Source: Paralichthys olivaceus (Eukaryota > Chordata > Actinopteri > Pleuronectiformes > Paralichthyidae). From it: 64,000 nucleotides of DNA. The stretch is taken from NCBI RefSeq assembly GCF_024713975.1, contig NC_091097.1, positions 9,678,361-9,742,360 of the forward strand, given 5' to 3'. Positions 22,601-35,900 of the stretch are shown piece by piece. Position 1 is the first letter of the stretch, and every line of letters begins with the position of its first letter. A program made the position numbers and the translations under genes. The notes under the pieces were generated by a model. The model did no database searches, had not been told where the DNA came from, and saw only the letters and a program-made list of their open reading frames with translations.

Positions 22601-24840
22601 ACATGTCAGGATGAAAATTATATAATCACCTTGGTCATCGCTAAGAAACTGGAAAACAAATTACAGAGTGTTCATCACCATTAAAAAACAGGGGACATGG
22701 AAAATGCTGGTGTTCATAACACACTTCATTGCTGAGAATAAAAGCAGGAAGCCAAATTTAAGCTATTATTAATATGAAATAATATTTATAAATAGCTATG
22801 TGTATTAATAGCATTAGACAACATATTACACTGGAGTTTGCTGTGTCTTTTATCTTTGTTTGCTTTGCATCTCACTTTGTGCTTTTTTTGAGACTCTTTG
22901 TATTCATTTCACATGTCTTTGTTGTCGGGTGTTTTATTGTTGTATGCCTGGTTTTGGCTTCCCTGATTGACCTGTGTCACACCTACTTGTCCCTGGCCAT
23001 AGCTCTTCCGGCTTAAAGTGAACTTTCACAATCTTTAAGTCAACAGTGGCAGACAGAGGGTGCAGTCTGCTGAAGATACTTAAGATAATATCAAAGACTA
23101 ACAAAGACATGCACTGTATATAAAGACAACTGGGGACAAGTGAGATCATCAATAAAGTCCAGAGCTGGAATCCTTGACAAACCACTTCAAGGCAGCAAGA
23201 ACTGCAGAGAGAGGTGAGCGGAAAATCTAATTTGCAGGGGTTAGAGGAAAATATATAACCTGAATTGATTTCTCTGTCTGCCTCGTGGTGGATAGAACGT
23301 ATGACTTCCATAACTTCCGAGCTCATACCAGGCGAAGGTTGGACACAATCGAGCAAGTGTTTGTGGGCCATGACCCAGATACTTATTTCCAGTCCTGGGC
23401 CTTTGGACACTGCACCACAACATTGACTCCCGTTTCAATCGGCGTTCATGAGCTGTGTACCCTCTCAACAAAGAAACTGTGTCTTCCTGTGCGAGCCCCA
23501 TAGACGGGGCTTTGGAGTGCAAAAGCTCAGTGGAGCAGTGACATCTGGGAGGGTTTTGTTTACTGTGATTACGGACATGATGGCGGTAGTGTTTACTGGG
23601 TGTCAGAGGGGAAATTAAGGTTTTGACTCCAGGGAGGGACTTGATCCGAGAGCAGTTCCCAAGCCAAACCCAAAAATCAACTGTGCGTGACCGTAATAGA
23701 GTGACTGACCGAGTGTCAAACACTAAACGCCACATTAAGGAACAGGCATCTCATTTAACAGAACTTAAATATATAAATAAAAGCTGTGAAATTGATGTTG
23801 GCAATGATTCTTTTGAAGCAAAAAATTGTTTGAGGGAGCACCCATGGTTGCTTGGATCTGGTGCTGGTGGGCTTCTAGTTTAGTGATTATGAATATGGCG
23901 CCATCTACAGGTAATATCTGGATCCTACAGATGCTATCATAAACCAGGTGAGGCCCCACTGGTTTGATGACACCATTTTTCTGTGGAGGCTTCTCACTAA
24001 GTAAAGGTCACATATATGACGTGTTGCTTGCTTAAGTGCAGGATTGAAAGCTGAGCTCATGCACTTGAGAGTTTTCCTTATGATCTCACACCCTGGTGAA
24101 AGTACACAAAGTTACCTAATAGCTTTCACTGACTATAACTTTTCCTGCAGGCTCCATTGGAAAGTTTCTTTGAGCACAATGATCCAAAACCGTTGTGTAA
24201 TGCTTGGAAAACATTAGTGGAACAGAATACCTTTGAAAAACATTTTTTCTTTAGTTTTTAAATAGGGTCTGAATCAGTTGGAGAAAAAAGTGATCAGAAA
24301 GTGGTTTTCTAAGTTACTAAAATAAAACTACTAATGCAATATTTCATTTATGAATTAAAGAGTAAATAAAAAGTAGAAAAATCTCCAAATACTCTTTTTA
24401 ATGAATTAGGAGTAGTCAAAAACAAGGCCAGAGCACAGGGAGGCAGCTTCAGAGTTATGAGGCTGGCTCTGTCCTGCATATAGTATTTCATTAATATAAG
24501 AGTAGACTGTTGTGGAGCAGCTACCTGAGCTTTCCCCTGCTGATCAACATCTGACCCTCAGCTTAGCTCTGACTGAGTCTCGGCACAGGAATGCTCAAGT
24601 CTTCTTTTTTCCATCTGCATGAATCTGCTGCAGCTCCAAATTCTTGTGACTGTTCCAGAGAGTCATGGGTTTGTCAGAAAAAAGGAGTTTTGCCTCTTGA
24701 AAAGGCAATATATTGTTCTATCCCTAAAAATACAACCCAGATAATGAGTTTAAAAATATAAAAATTAGAACCATTGACTGTTTTCACTGTCATCACCGTA
24801 ACATTTTGTATTTACAAAAGGCAATGCAGTACGAGCAGAT
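19651..24840. other. Intergenic between tRNA-Thr and pla2g10, no gene seen
   Basis: AT-rich spacer. Short ORFs around 20621-20965, 22421-22684 and 23241-23735 carry no recognisable domain. The stretch 23220-23740 is slightly GC-richer and could be a remnant of an unknown repeat. A good CTCF-like core (GCCCCCTGGTGG) sits at 21770-21781. Confidence 0.55.
21770..21781 (-). promoter_or_regulatory. CTCF-like core motif
   Basis: The minus strand reads CCACCAGGGGGC, a strong match to the known vertebrate CTCF core. It lies in unique-looking spacer sequence. Binding is not shown by the sequence. Confidence 0.4.
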
Positions 24841-24843
24841 GTG

Positions 24844-24849
24844 TTTATT
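24844..24849 (-). terminator. pla2g10: Poly(A) signal of pla2g10
   Basis: AATAAA on the minus strand begins only three bases after the stop codon. If used, the 3'UTR would be unusually short (a few tens of bases). No second AATAAA was noticed in the next several hundred bases. Confidence 0.5.
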
Positions 24850-24852
24850 GTG

Positions 24853-27401
24853 TCAATAAATACTACACATTGGTTGTTTGTATCCGCACATAAAATCCGG
24901 CCACACAGCATATTTTCGGATGAAAGGTGCTTTTCTCAAACATTTGGCAGCGTCTCTGTCACATTTGCACAGCAGCTTTTCACAGTTGTCCTCCAAATCA
25001 TCTGTAATGGAGAAAGTACAATAAAAGGGTTCGGGTTAGTCAGTGACAAGCTGGAAACAGGATTTTCATGTAAACGTGCAATTTTAGTGGTTTCCACGTG
25101 GATATAGAAAAAAAAGTATTGTGATCACTTGTTCTAATGTTTGTAAGATCTTAACTTCTACAACTTCAGTAATTACTGCTTTGAAATTGTTAAATCAGAG
25201 AAATTTGGTGCCTGAGCAGGAAACTACAAGGGAGATTTTATAACTGGTGTTTTAATGAGTAAACCTCATCAAGGTTGTTGCTATTTATAATTACTAGCGC
25301 AGCATCTGCTCTGAACCTGCCTGTTTGGAGTGGGCTGTTCTCCGGTCCTGTGGTAGTGCTCCGGAGCTACTTCAGATTTATTCCTTGTCATTAGTGAGTC
25401 CCACTGCAACATTTTTGTTGTTTGTGTGCTGGACGTTGTGTGCAGAACTTTTTATAGACAGTTTATGGTGAAAAGTGAAGTTAGAAAACTTCTTGTTCAT
25501 CCTACCTGGTTTATCTGCATAAACATTTTATGGTCAATGTTTTTCATTTAATGAAACTGAATTCATTACAGCATTGCAGAGGGCTGATCGCCTGTTTTGT
25601 ATCACTGAATGTATCATTTGTCCATATCACACCAAAACCAGCACTGCACTTCCAGGGGCCACTAAGAATACACATGAGAAGTGTGAGACCAATAAAATGA
25701 ACAGTTTGCGTGATATGTATTCTACATACAGACATACAGACATTTAGGGAATCAGTAGGTAGATATGCTAGTAAGTATTTTGTTTTCCATAACACAAAAA
25801 TGTTGGATAAGAATTAAATATGCAGTACCGCACTCAGCTGTCCTGTCCTCACATGTCCACTGATACTGGTCTGTTTTGGTATGGCATCCCAGCTGCTCTG
25901 CATCTCCATAACAGCAATCGTGCTTGTGGCAACACCTAAACGTAATACAGAAAAACATTAGCAACAGCATGATTGTTTTATTTTGAAGGCTGAAGCAGTC
26001 AAAACTCTGTCTAGACTTCACAGGGTCAAGAAAGCAGTAGGTGGGTGAAGTCACTATGCTGTGGTTTAAACTGCACCACTGCTATTTTAAAGGCAGGGCA
26101 AGAATCACCACATGGGTTTTCTCAACAGATAGTTAGCAGCTTACTGGTTTTGTGGGGGTTCAATGCCTTGCGGTGAAGAAGGAGGCGGCAATTAGGATTT
26201 GGGTGTGGAATTTTTGGACCTATTTTGAATCGACCACTGGGCCATGTGAGCCGGGTGAATTTGGACATTTCCTCCCTCCATCCCATGGCACAGCGTTTGT
26301 GGTTCAGTCGATTCATTAGCGGAAACTGTGTGTACGCACCAGGACCTAGCATGACTAAAAAGAGTCGAAGGCCTTCAGGAGGAGGAAAATAATGTGTACA
26401 TACCAACCCTGGAGTGGAGGGCTAAACACCACCAAAGCTTCCTGGATTATATAGTATGCTCCACATAATGTATAGGTGGGCCATATATAGAGTGTCAACA
26501 TGTTTACATTTTGGTGCACACGCTATCATCTGGTGTTCTGACACATGAGATGTATTTTCTTTCGGGGCCGGGTTCGAGAGAAGTGCGATTTAAAGCTGCC
26601 GCCTCACCAGTCCGCCCTGTCTCTGGGCCAGCCCTGACCACCCAGTCCACAGTAGCATCCGTACATCATGTAAGCCAGGGCAGTTCTCCCTGTGCTACAT
26701 TTGATGGCACCCGCCAGCTCGAGTAGCCCTCTCTTTGCCCGTTGGGACCTGCGTGCTGCCACAGAGGCCACAGCCACTGCAAAGAGCAATAAACAACAGA
26801 AGAGGGAGAACAAACTGAGCTAGCTCCTTGGAAAATGAGTCTCACTTCATGTGGCACTTTGTTTTTTTGTCGCAGAATTTGCTAAATGTGATACAAACAG
26901 GAACACTGCAGATTCACAACATCTTACTTAAGCATTAAAGTCTCACAAAAGTGTGTTTTTGCAGGTGTATTGACTTAAGATATCATTGTTTTCCAGCTCC
27001 ATATTAAATCTAATCAATCAAGGTGTTTCCACATATGAACCCTTTAACAATAACTGAGACTCAGATAAGACTTAACACTTTCCTTCATCTTACGCCTCAG
27101 GAGCACCAGGAAAAACTACACTCTGCTGCCTGAAAAGCTCAACCAGCTTCATAGTAGAAATGAAGGAAAAATAAATATTGTATAAAACAACATCGCTTTT
27201 ATGTATTTTCACTTGCTGCCTTAGAATAACACTCTCAGTCACTTGTAGTTTCCCCTCAAGGCTTTCAACTTCACCGACTCCCTTCTTTGGTCTTAGAATA
27301 TGTTTAAGCCCTCTGCTTTTCATCACCAGTAAAATCTTCACTTCAAAGTAAACGAGAAACTCACCAGACAACAGGAGAAGCAGCCGGTAAAACGCAGACA
27401 T
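24853..27401 (-). CDS. pla2g10: Group X-like secretory phospholipase A2
   Basis: It hydrolyses the sn-2 ester of phospholipids outside the cell, using calcium. The exons on the minus strand are 27401-27365, 26776-26608, 25935-25829 and 25001-24853; all joins are GT-AG and in phase, giving 153 residues. Residues 1-20 form a hydrophobic signal peptide. RRSQRAKR (21-28) is a basic propeptide ending in a convertase-like site before GLLELAG, as in group X enzymes. The calcium loop is YGCYCGLGG (51-59). The catalytic motif CCHKHDC puts His at 74 and Asp at 75, and the second Asp (119) is in CKCDRDAAKC. The last exon ends after CGYKQPMC. Human PLA2G10 is slightly longer. The 107-nt third exon is typical of the family. 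Group X is the best fit; another conventional secreted group is less likely. Confidence 0.9.
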
Positions 27402-27600
27402 CTCATGCAACAGGCAGCTCGACTCCACACTGTTCACTTCCAGTCTGTCAGTCCGAGTGGGGACATAGAGTGGAGAGCTTTTTTTAGATGCTGTTTGAAT
27501 AATCTCCTGAGCATCACTATTGGCCAGAGGATAATCCAGTGTTTGTAAAACAGTACGCCCCCTACAGGAAAAAGCCTACTGTTATTTATTTTTTACAGTA
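27402..27600 (-). promoter_or_regulatory. pla2g10: pla2g10 5' flank
   Basis: This is the presumed promoter and 5'UTR. An A-rich TCTAAAAAAAG on the minus strand near 27478-27488 is at most a weak TATA-like element. No CpG enrichment is evident, which would fit a tissue-restricted gene. An out-of-frame ATG lies five bases upstream of the chosen start (minus strand, 27406-27404). Confidence 0.3.
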
Positions 27601-27895
27601 GTGCAAAAGAATAATTGTCACTTTCCAATAAAATCATTTCTAATTTATTTTGTTTCTTTAACCAACTGTATTATTTCCTGCCTAAATGTTCTTTTGTCTT
27701 TTTTGTGGCCTATGAAAATAACAAACAGAAATTCTGGGATGTTACACAGGGTTTTAAACAAAGTTTCTCCCAATAAAGTTTCTGATTCTCTGACTGAACA
27801 GCATGTAACACAAGAAAAAAGAAAAATCTAAACTTAACAGATCGTAGTCACTCCGCATGGTAATTTTAGATCTGGAGTTTACCAAATATCTTATT

Positions 27896-28030
27896 ACCTT
27901 CACCAAGAAGTTTGTGTTTTTCGTCTGTTAGTTCGCAGGATTACCACAAAAACAACTTGACAGATCACCACAAAACTTAGTGGAAGGATACGTATGGGAC
28001 CGCTGGGACTCCGCTGGGTGGAGTTATATG
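27896..28030 (+). repeat. Family B dispersed repeat
   Basis: It begins CCTTCACCAAGAAGTTTGTG and contains GCAGGATTACCACAAAAAC and ATCACCACAAAACTTAGTGG. These words are shared with the copies near 320 and 57306. Confidence 0.65.
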
Positions 28031-28794
28031 GTCTCTGAGTGCAGTAGTCATACAGAATATACAGGGTACAATAAATTTGAATTAGCTTTAACTAAAATAA
28101 GGTTTTCTTAGAGTATAAAAAAAGCCAAACAGACCAATCAAATCAACGCCAGAGATAATTGTTGCTCTCGTTATTGCCACTTACTTTAAGCAACACAATA
28201 CACAGTGTAGTTTCACTTCCTCTTAACAGATTCAACCAGACATGATAATAACAATAATCACACTCATAATGACACAGTTTTTCCTCCATAATGATGAAGA
28301 GATCGACCTGTGCCTCTCTCCCATCTCTTCCTGCTGTAAATAAACATGTCAGTGGGGTAAACAGAACAGAGCCTGTCCCCATTAAACAACCACTCAGGAC
28401 ATACTGTAGCTATCATTATTGTCAGCATGATTTACCGAGCAGCACTCCAAGTGTCTAAGTTTAACAGCCGAGGTTGTTTCTTTGACAAATTGCAGAGCTG
28501 AATCTGGAAACGGCATGAATCCTGTCATATCTCTGCCTTCCATCTTTTTATTATGGTTTCCTCAAGTATATTTTCTGCTCTGACACACTGGACTCCATTG
28601 TCATCCATAATGTGCTAATGTCAGGCCAGCTAAATCAAAAAAGACACACGGTTTGGGCTTTGATAACAGGGGAAACATTCACAGTGTCTTTTTTTGTGTG
28701 TTTGATGCAGTTCCTCAGTGATGCTTCTGCACACTGTGAGATAAGCGCCTCCTCCTGGCAGTTATTATAGCTGTCAGCAGGACTGTACTGCATC

Positions 28795-28795
28795 C

Positions 28796-28823
<28 letters not shown>
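28795..28823. repeat. (TA)n microsatellite
   Basis: A perfect TA tract of about 14 units. Confidence 0.9.
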
Positions 28824-28826
<3 letters not shown>

Positions 28827-29104
28827 GTTCAGCCAATCCACTGCAACAAAACATCCAGTCAAAGATAAGATCATATCAAGCTGAACCCACCATCACTGAA
28901 TATATATGTAACACCTGATAAAGCAACAAATCTGCAAAGAACTGAGCAGGAAGCAGGAAATAGTTGAGGAGGAAGCAGGAAGTGGTGAAGAAAATGATCT
29001 AAAAAGCCACTATCAGATTAAATGAGCAAAAGAAAACATGACAGATTCAGAAGACTGCATAGACTGATTATAGAGATAGGTGTTGTGTCTTCACTTAGTC
29101 CCAC

Positions 29105-29405
29105 TATCCAGAAATGAAGCAAAAAAATTCCTGGACATCTTCCACATTTGGAACCAGTCAGCACAATAGCGATCGGGGGAAGGAACCGCGGTAGTGCACA
29201 AGCTCGACCAATCTCGATTCAGTGTGGGCTGTCAAACCTAACTCCTTCAAGCATCATATAACATATAATAATAACATCAGTGTGACTAGAACTAACTAAA
29301 ATGACAGAAACCATCTTTGAGGGGGGGGAAAAGGCCTGTGCTTTGACCTTTTAGTTTGGTCCATGTCCCATCTATTAACATGGAGACTTCAGGTGATTTA
29401 GACGT
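29105..29405 (+). repeat. Family A dispersed repeat (copy 5)
   Basis: Landmarks are CAGAAATGAAGCAAAAAAAT, CACAAGCTCGACCAATCTCG, AAAATGACAGAAACCATCTT, and GACCTTTTAGTTTGGTCCAT followed by AACATGGAGACTTC. The CTCF-like 3' tip is missing here. Confidence 0.65.
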
Positions 29406-31379
29406 CATGTCGGCCACATTTATGTTCAGACTATGGTATCAGCCAGTATTACATCCTTAATTTCGATTAAAGAACAAACTCAATGTCTGTAAATGTCAAT
29501 TAAAAAAAATTAAAAAACTAAAGTAAACAAAACACCCAGCCAACATTGAGATCAGCTGAACCCACCCTGATTAAAACAGTAATGTCAGTCTGAAGTTGGC
29601 TTTAGCTACAACTGTGCAATGAACCGAGCAGAGAGAAAAAGCCCAAGTAATGAGGTTATTTTTTCCAGAAGGTTCAGGATGATGTGATTAAGATTGTACG
29701 AAGACAAATGATCAAAAAAAGACATTTTCTGACTGTGTCCACATCAAACTGTAAAAATCTCTGAAGTAGAAAAAAACATCTAGGCAATGTTGAGATCATG
29801 TCAATATGAAGCCTTTATACACCACAAATGTGCAATAAACCAAGCAGTAAGCAAAATCTCAGGCATTTGATTCATTTTACTAGTTTCCTTTAACATAGCC
29901 ACTCAGAAGTTTGAGGAAGATCTGTTTGTACCAAGACAAATTATTTAAAAAGACACTTTCAGATAAATTGAGAACAACAAAAAGTGAGGGATTCAGAGAA
30001 TTGTGTCCGTATCAAACATTGTTACGTCCAAAAGATCCAAATGAATGTGGCCAGGGTAGAAAAAAAAATCTCTGAGGTACACAAAACAAATTAAAAACCT
30101 ATGCTGCAGTTGCCGACCGACTCCTCTTTGTAAACTGCTGTTTTCACTTTTGCATAATGGAACTGACATTTCACACATGACTGACAAAATGCAGACAAAG
30201 AAAAGCACTTTAATTGGAACAGTTTTTTCTTTTTTTTAAATGTCTACCGGATGTTGGTGGATTTCACATGAATGAGAATCAGACAGCGGCTCCAAATAAA
30301 TCTGAAAAGAGAAAAAGAAGCAGTCAGCAAACGATTAAAAGGAAGATGTCAAGTCGTTGGAAGTCTGCCTCCTCATGCAGATCTACAGATATACTTCTGC
30401 TGCTCTAACATTTTATACTTGTTTTGTAAACCCTCATTAAGTCGTGCACCTAATTAAAACACAGAATGAAACAGAATCAAAAAACATATGTAAAAATTGT
30501 CTTTGCTTTTATATTTCATGCATATAAAAATGTCAAAAAGAATTAGCTCATAGAGTATAGTATATGAGAGTCCGAGTATATGATTTTATGGCCTCCTAAG
30601 GTGTGTGAGGTTCAGTGGTAAGCCACAGAACCTCAGTTCAAACCAGTTTGGTTAGATTTTTCAAGATCTTTTCCAAGTCCAGGTTAAAAAACAGGAGAGT
30701 ATCAAAAGTATGATGAATTCAAAGAGGAAATAAACTTGAAATTCACTGCCAAGATTTGAAGGAAGGGGAGTTGAGTTGCTTCAGGCTTGGAATGTTAATG
30801 TGAAATAGCTGTGTAGATTTGGAAGAATGGAAACAATGACATCAGATGAAGTCAACTGGTTAAAGTTGTCTTGCATCTGATTGATGAATCAGCAAACAAA
30901 TAAATAATGGGTAAGTATCTTTTCTAAATTATGGTAAGATAATAATGAATAGTTATTAAAGGGGAGGAAAGTAACTATTCAGATATTTTCTAGAAAATAA
31001 AACTTAAAACAAAGACTTGGCTTTTGGACAATTTTTTTCAATGTGGCAATGTGCCTTTAGAAAGCCGTTTCTTGTAACCCAACTAGTTTAGTTTGCAATT
31101 AAGTGACACACAAAGGGAAATAAATTTGATCTACACATGCAAACAGATGGTAATAAGCTGCGACAAAGGGCGGATCCTCATGCTGAGGGCAAATGAAATG
31201 CAACTGCAGCGATGTAACAAATACAATTGGAAATCTGTGCATCCAGAAGTCATGTCTTTTTTATATTAATGGGAATTTAATGTGTGTTTAATCATCCTTT
31301 CTCTACCTTTATCTGTGTATTTCCAAATGTAAAACTCTATATTTATAATTTATCCTGAAGTTGCATTGTCATGTGTATG

Positions 31380-31595
31380 CGAGATGCTGTCGTGTCCCAC
31401 AGCTGCCTGCGGGGGGCAGCAGCGCTGTGTACTCGTTGTAGGCTCCGTCGCCCGTCGTAGTAGAAGAAGATGCAAAGGGCGGCCTTCCTCGGTACAGCCA
31501 TCTAGCTAAGTTATTTTAGCTAAAAGGAAATAAAAACATTTCTCCTACTTTTAGATAACCGACGTAAGGTTTGTTTGGAATAAAGATCCATTCAT
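31380..31595 (+). promoter_or_regulatory. zc3h7a: zc3h7a promoter and noncoding first exon (inferred)
   Basis: CG dinucleotides cluster here and just beyond (GTCGCCCGTCGTAG; GCGGCCGCCGG near 31610). A GTGAGT donor at 31596-31601 could end a noncoding first exon whose partner acceptor is TCATTTCAG at 32917-32925. It sits 1.4 kb before the start codon. A pyrimidine/G-rich CTGCGGGGGGCAGCAGCGC lies at about 31408-31426. No TATA box seen. The exact start of transcription is not visible. Confidence 0.45.
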
Positions 31596-32961
31596 GTGAG
31601 TACGCATAGCGGCCGCCGGTGGCTCGTTTCTCTGATATTCGCCGGGTCTCAGTCGGGAAGCTAAACATGTACAGATCGCTATTGTTTGCGTTGGGGAACT
31701 AGTTTAACTTGGACATGTCTGCGCTTTGTTACGTTCCCACTTCTCCCGTGGACGGAGTCCGGTAGCGTCATGGTTCCGGTTGAGTCTGTGTGTTTTACAG
31801 CGTAGTTTGAAACTGTTGCGCTTTATTTGAGGGTCGGCAGTAGTTAAAGTGTGTGTGGGCTACAAACAGCGAAGCTTTGCTAGCAACTGATGCCTGCTAA
31901 AGAGAAGTGTCCCCAGCCGTTGGTAACACACGTGCGCTAAGCATATACACCCATTATCGGACAGTTCTTTATTTCCTGGTTAAACTCACCTTTACTATAT
32001 TTATTTCAACTGTCAGTCCTATGTAAGTATTTGTGGTTGTTTGGCTTCCGGGAACAGTAAAGTTCCTCAGAATTAAAGTTTGTTTTTGGCTTTTGCCATG
32101 CGAATCAGGACATGCGCACCCGCCCATTAGCTAACATGAAGTTACCACAACCTCTCTGCCCCATGAGTCGATAAGCAAATGTTGCTGTGACCCAGATCCT
32201 CTTCTGTGCAGGGACCCGTTTGAATTCACTTTAAAGTAACGTGGTTAAAACAAACCATAGCGATCAAACAGTGGCTGTAACGAAGCGGTGTTGGTTTGGT
32301 TAATTTGGCGGGTTTATGTGTCGTGATTTAAATCCTTAACGTCACCACACGACATACGGCTAATAATGACGTCATGTGCGCTAATAGGAACCATGTGGGT
32401 TGTTTGGATGAGCATCACTCATCGTGTTTCCAGGGAAGCACTTGGGGCTGTCAGATAGTAGATGCTACTAACTCTGACATTAAAAGTGTCCGACAATGGA
32501 CATCCGTCTGTCAAAACACCAGTTTGAACAGATCCCTAAGTCCAGGATTCGAACCCCCCTCTCACCTACAGCTCCGGATATTTAGCACATTTTGCTGCAA
32601 CTATTGGCAATAATCAGTGGGCGCTTGTTTTGTTGACATCGTTAGCTCCCCGGCTAAAAAAAGTTTATTTCCGGATCCGCACGGTCGACGCCATGACTAA
32701 ATGCGGAAGCCATAAAAGTTGAAGTAGAGGAGGAGGAAGCTCATGTCGACAGGCTGCTATAGTGACCGTTAACCAGTTAGACAACCTGCTGCTGATGGTG
32801 ATTCACTTTAAGGAATGGGTGTGATTGTGTTAACACTGTTGGGGGTTTTGCTTGTGTTTTTTTAATTTCTTAGTAATTGGCAACAATAATAATGATGATA
32901 ATAATGATCCATGTCATCATTTCAGGTGCTGACTGAGGAGTGGATACTACAAGGAGCCATC

Positions 32962-35900
32962 ATGTCCGCAGCATGTCAGGACAGGAGGAGCCGCTGGCAG
33001 GAGATCCAGAAAGGCTTGCAGTTCATCCAGTAAGTGTCACATAGGTCAGACGTCGTTGGTGTGTTTTTCGTGTACAAGCAAATGTCTGTGTCACGCAGGT
33101 ATCCATCATTTTCTTAAGAAGATTAACTGGTGATGTTTGAAAGTCCTACAGTTGTTCTCACATTACATCCAATGTAACATATTCTGTCTGCATTTTGATT
33201 TAAACAACATACCACATTTTTTATTCAATGTATTGATCCAGGTGTTTATAAAAGTCTTAATAAATCTTTTTAAAACAGTGGTATGTTGTTCTTTTGAGAG
33301 AGAGAGATAATTCAACTCAACTCTTCATTATGACAGTTGTGTAAAGTCTAATGACTATTCTGTTTGATTTTAGCTTCTGTCTTATAAATCTGTGCCTGAG
33401 ATGGGGCCTTGAATATCACTGCTGTCTGTGTTTGTGAGTTCATTAGAAGAAAAAAGCCTGGCCACCTCTGTAGACAGTGCAGTCCAGAGATGATCTGTCA
33501 TTGTTGCATCATGTTGCGCTGTTAGCTGGTTGTCACTGAGTCAGCTGATTACTGACGTTTTGTCTTCTAATGTGGGTTTGTATTCATGTATCTGGTGGAC
33601 TGGCTGTAATATCCACTTACTGTTTCAGAATTGTGCCAGGCAGCGCAGCATAGCATTTCATCTAATCTGACAAGGCTATTTATTCTTAAACAAAAGTGAT
33701 ACTTAAAATACCACAATGCTGTTATCACTGTGCAGTCAACGTGAAACTTCCCTGATGTCACAATGTGTGAAGTTTTAAGATGGATTAGCAAAATATGATG
33801 TCACTTTTAATGAGTTGTTTTTATTTACTAACCGCTTGAATTTAATTGAACCAAAACATTGAGGGGAATTAAATGAAGCCAGAGATGTGTTGAAGAGAAG
33901 CAAAGGTGCTTTAAGATGAGTAAAAATGCAAATTTTTATGTACAGTCCGGTTTTTTGCTGGTGCTATCTCTAGGCAAGGGAGCGGCAGGCCCCTCTAATC
34001 GGAAGGTTGGTGGTTGGATTCCTGACTCCTTCAATCTAGATTCCAAAGTGTCCTTGGGCAAGACATTGAACCCCAACTTTATTTTTTCGCCTGATAGTGT
34101 GTGATTGACAAAGACCTAGATATACACACAAGTAAACTACTCTGCATATAAAGCCCTTTGTGTTGTCGTTAGTCCAAGTCTTAAAATGCCAGACTTCAGC
34201 CGACTTTCATAACAAAACAACTTCACTGTGACTATCACACTATATTCCACTGTGACATTTAATGGCACATGAAATCAAATCTTTAAATCCTCAACAGCGC
34301 ACCAAGTGAGTAATAACAGTTGCAGCCATTACTCTTGACAGTCAGCTCTGTTCTGCGTCCACATACAGATAACTTAATATAACTTAAAAATGAAAATGTA
34401 ACAATTAGAATATTCTCATTGCTATGTTGAATCAGGTCTGTGGGGAGGGATTGTATTTTTGCATAATGTTGCATTTGCTGAACATGCAGTCAGCGTTTGC
34501 ATGCACCGCAAAATAACTAAAGGCACACACGGGGGAATATCACACCCTCTTAAATTCATTTCCTGGAGTATTATTCTCACCTTAACCATAAATTCTACTT
34601 CCCCTAAACCAATCGATAAGACCCTGACTTTAATGTAAACATAGCCTTACTGTCACAACTAAATCGTATCCACCAGTTATATTGTGGATTAAATTAAATA
34701 TGTTGCTGTGGCAATTTAAATAACATGGGTATTTTACTGAATTCATTTTTTTATTGATCTGTACAATAAGATGCTGTGTATGTAGTATAATCTTATTTTG
34801 TTCTGAATTAAGCTTCCATGAGTTTGATTGAACTCGAATAAAATCTTCATCGTCAGTTCTATTTCAGCTTTGTCATTTTTTCCAGTTGATGCTTTGAAAG
34901 GTTGTAACTCAAACCTTGTTTCCTTTTCAGGTCAACTCTTCCATTTCCAGGAAAGCAAGAGCAGTATGAGGTAAGTGTTGTAAATGTTCACCTACTATTA
35001 AGCATCAACACTTGTACTGCAGTAAGTACAACCCATTTAGCGGCAATGACAGGGCAACATAACATCAGAGAAAGCCTGTGAGCCTGCACAAATAAAGGAG
35101 TAGACCAACTGCACTGTTTTTAAACTAATCTGGTTCTTTTAATTTTCCAGGTGTTCATTAAAGACCTCGTGTGGAATCTTTTTGGAGAAGGAAATGATGT
35201 GTTTAACGAGGGGGAATGGACAAAATCCATCGAAATGTACACTGAAGCTTTGAACATAGCGGAGTACGCTGACTCTGAGGATATCTGTGTTCCAACTGGT
35301 TTACTAGAGACACTGTATGCAAATCGGGCTGCTGCATACCTAAATGTTGTTCCAGTAAGTAGATGACGACTGTCAGACTCGAATCTCTTTCAGTTTTACT
35401 CTGAAACCCTTAAAATGCCCACTCCCTATGGCCCTACACTTTACATAGCAAGGGCTCACTCTTCGGCTGTCCCCTAAACCTCACTGCACACTGACTGACA
35501 AAAAAGGGAACACTCAATTCTGTGGACTGCAGGTTCTCTGACTGATCATGGGCTTTGACAGGGCAGCACTGTATCTGTTCTGTCAGAGGAGCACCCTGTC
35601 AGTGAATGCATACTCATGTTACATGGCAGTGAACAAACACTTTAATGGGAGGCTACATACCACGCCCATACCTTATCATACTACTGAACACATGACTGGG
35701 CTCAAACAAAAGCAGTGCCTTGACTCTGTGTTTCCCACTACATTATAGCTTTCCATAACTCTGTGACATCTCTTTTTCTAAAGGGACTGTACGACCAAGC
35801 ACTAGAAGACTGTGAAAAGGCTCTCCAGTTGAATGAGGGGAACTATAAAGCTCTGTACAGAAAAGCAAAATCTTTGAAGGAGATGGGGAGGCATCAGGAG

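Larger units (their letters stand above)
27601..31379. other. Intergenic between pla2g10 and zc3h7a, repeat-bearing
   Basis: This spacer lies between two divergent genes. It contains a family B copy (27896-28030), a TA microsatellite (28795-28823) and a family A copy (29105-29405). A weakly tRNA-like stretch sits near 30605-30660. No gene was recognised. Confidence 0.55.

Noticed and set aside
22421-22684. 87-codon plus-strand ORF with GC-richer middle
   Set aside because: No recognisable domain or family and no supporting splice or poly(A) context; the antisense reading is equally unconvincing.
23241-23735. 164-codon minus-strand ORF
   Set aside because: Composition and sequence resemble noncoding repeat-like DNA; no motif or homology is apparent, and its start is not an ATG in a good context.
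30605-30660. tRNA-like stretch with GTTCAAACC B-box-like word
   Set aside because: No acceptor or anticodon stem can be formed; at best a degenerate SINE fragment.
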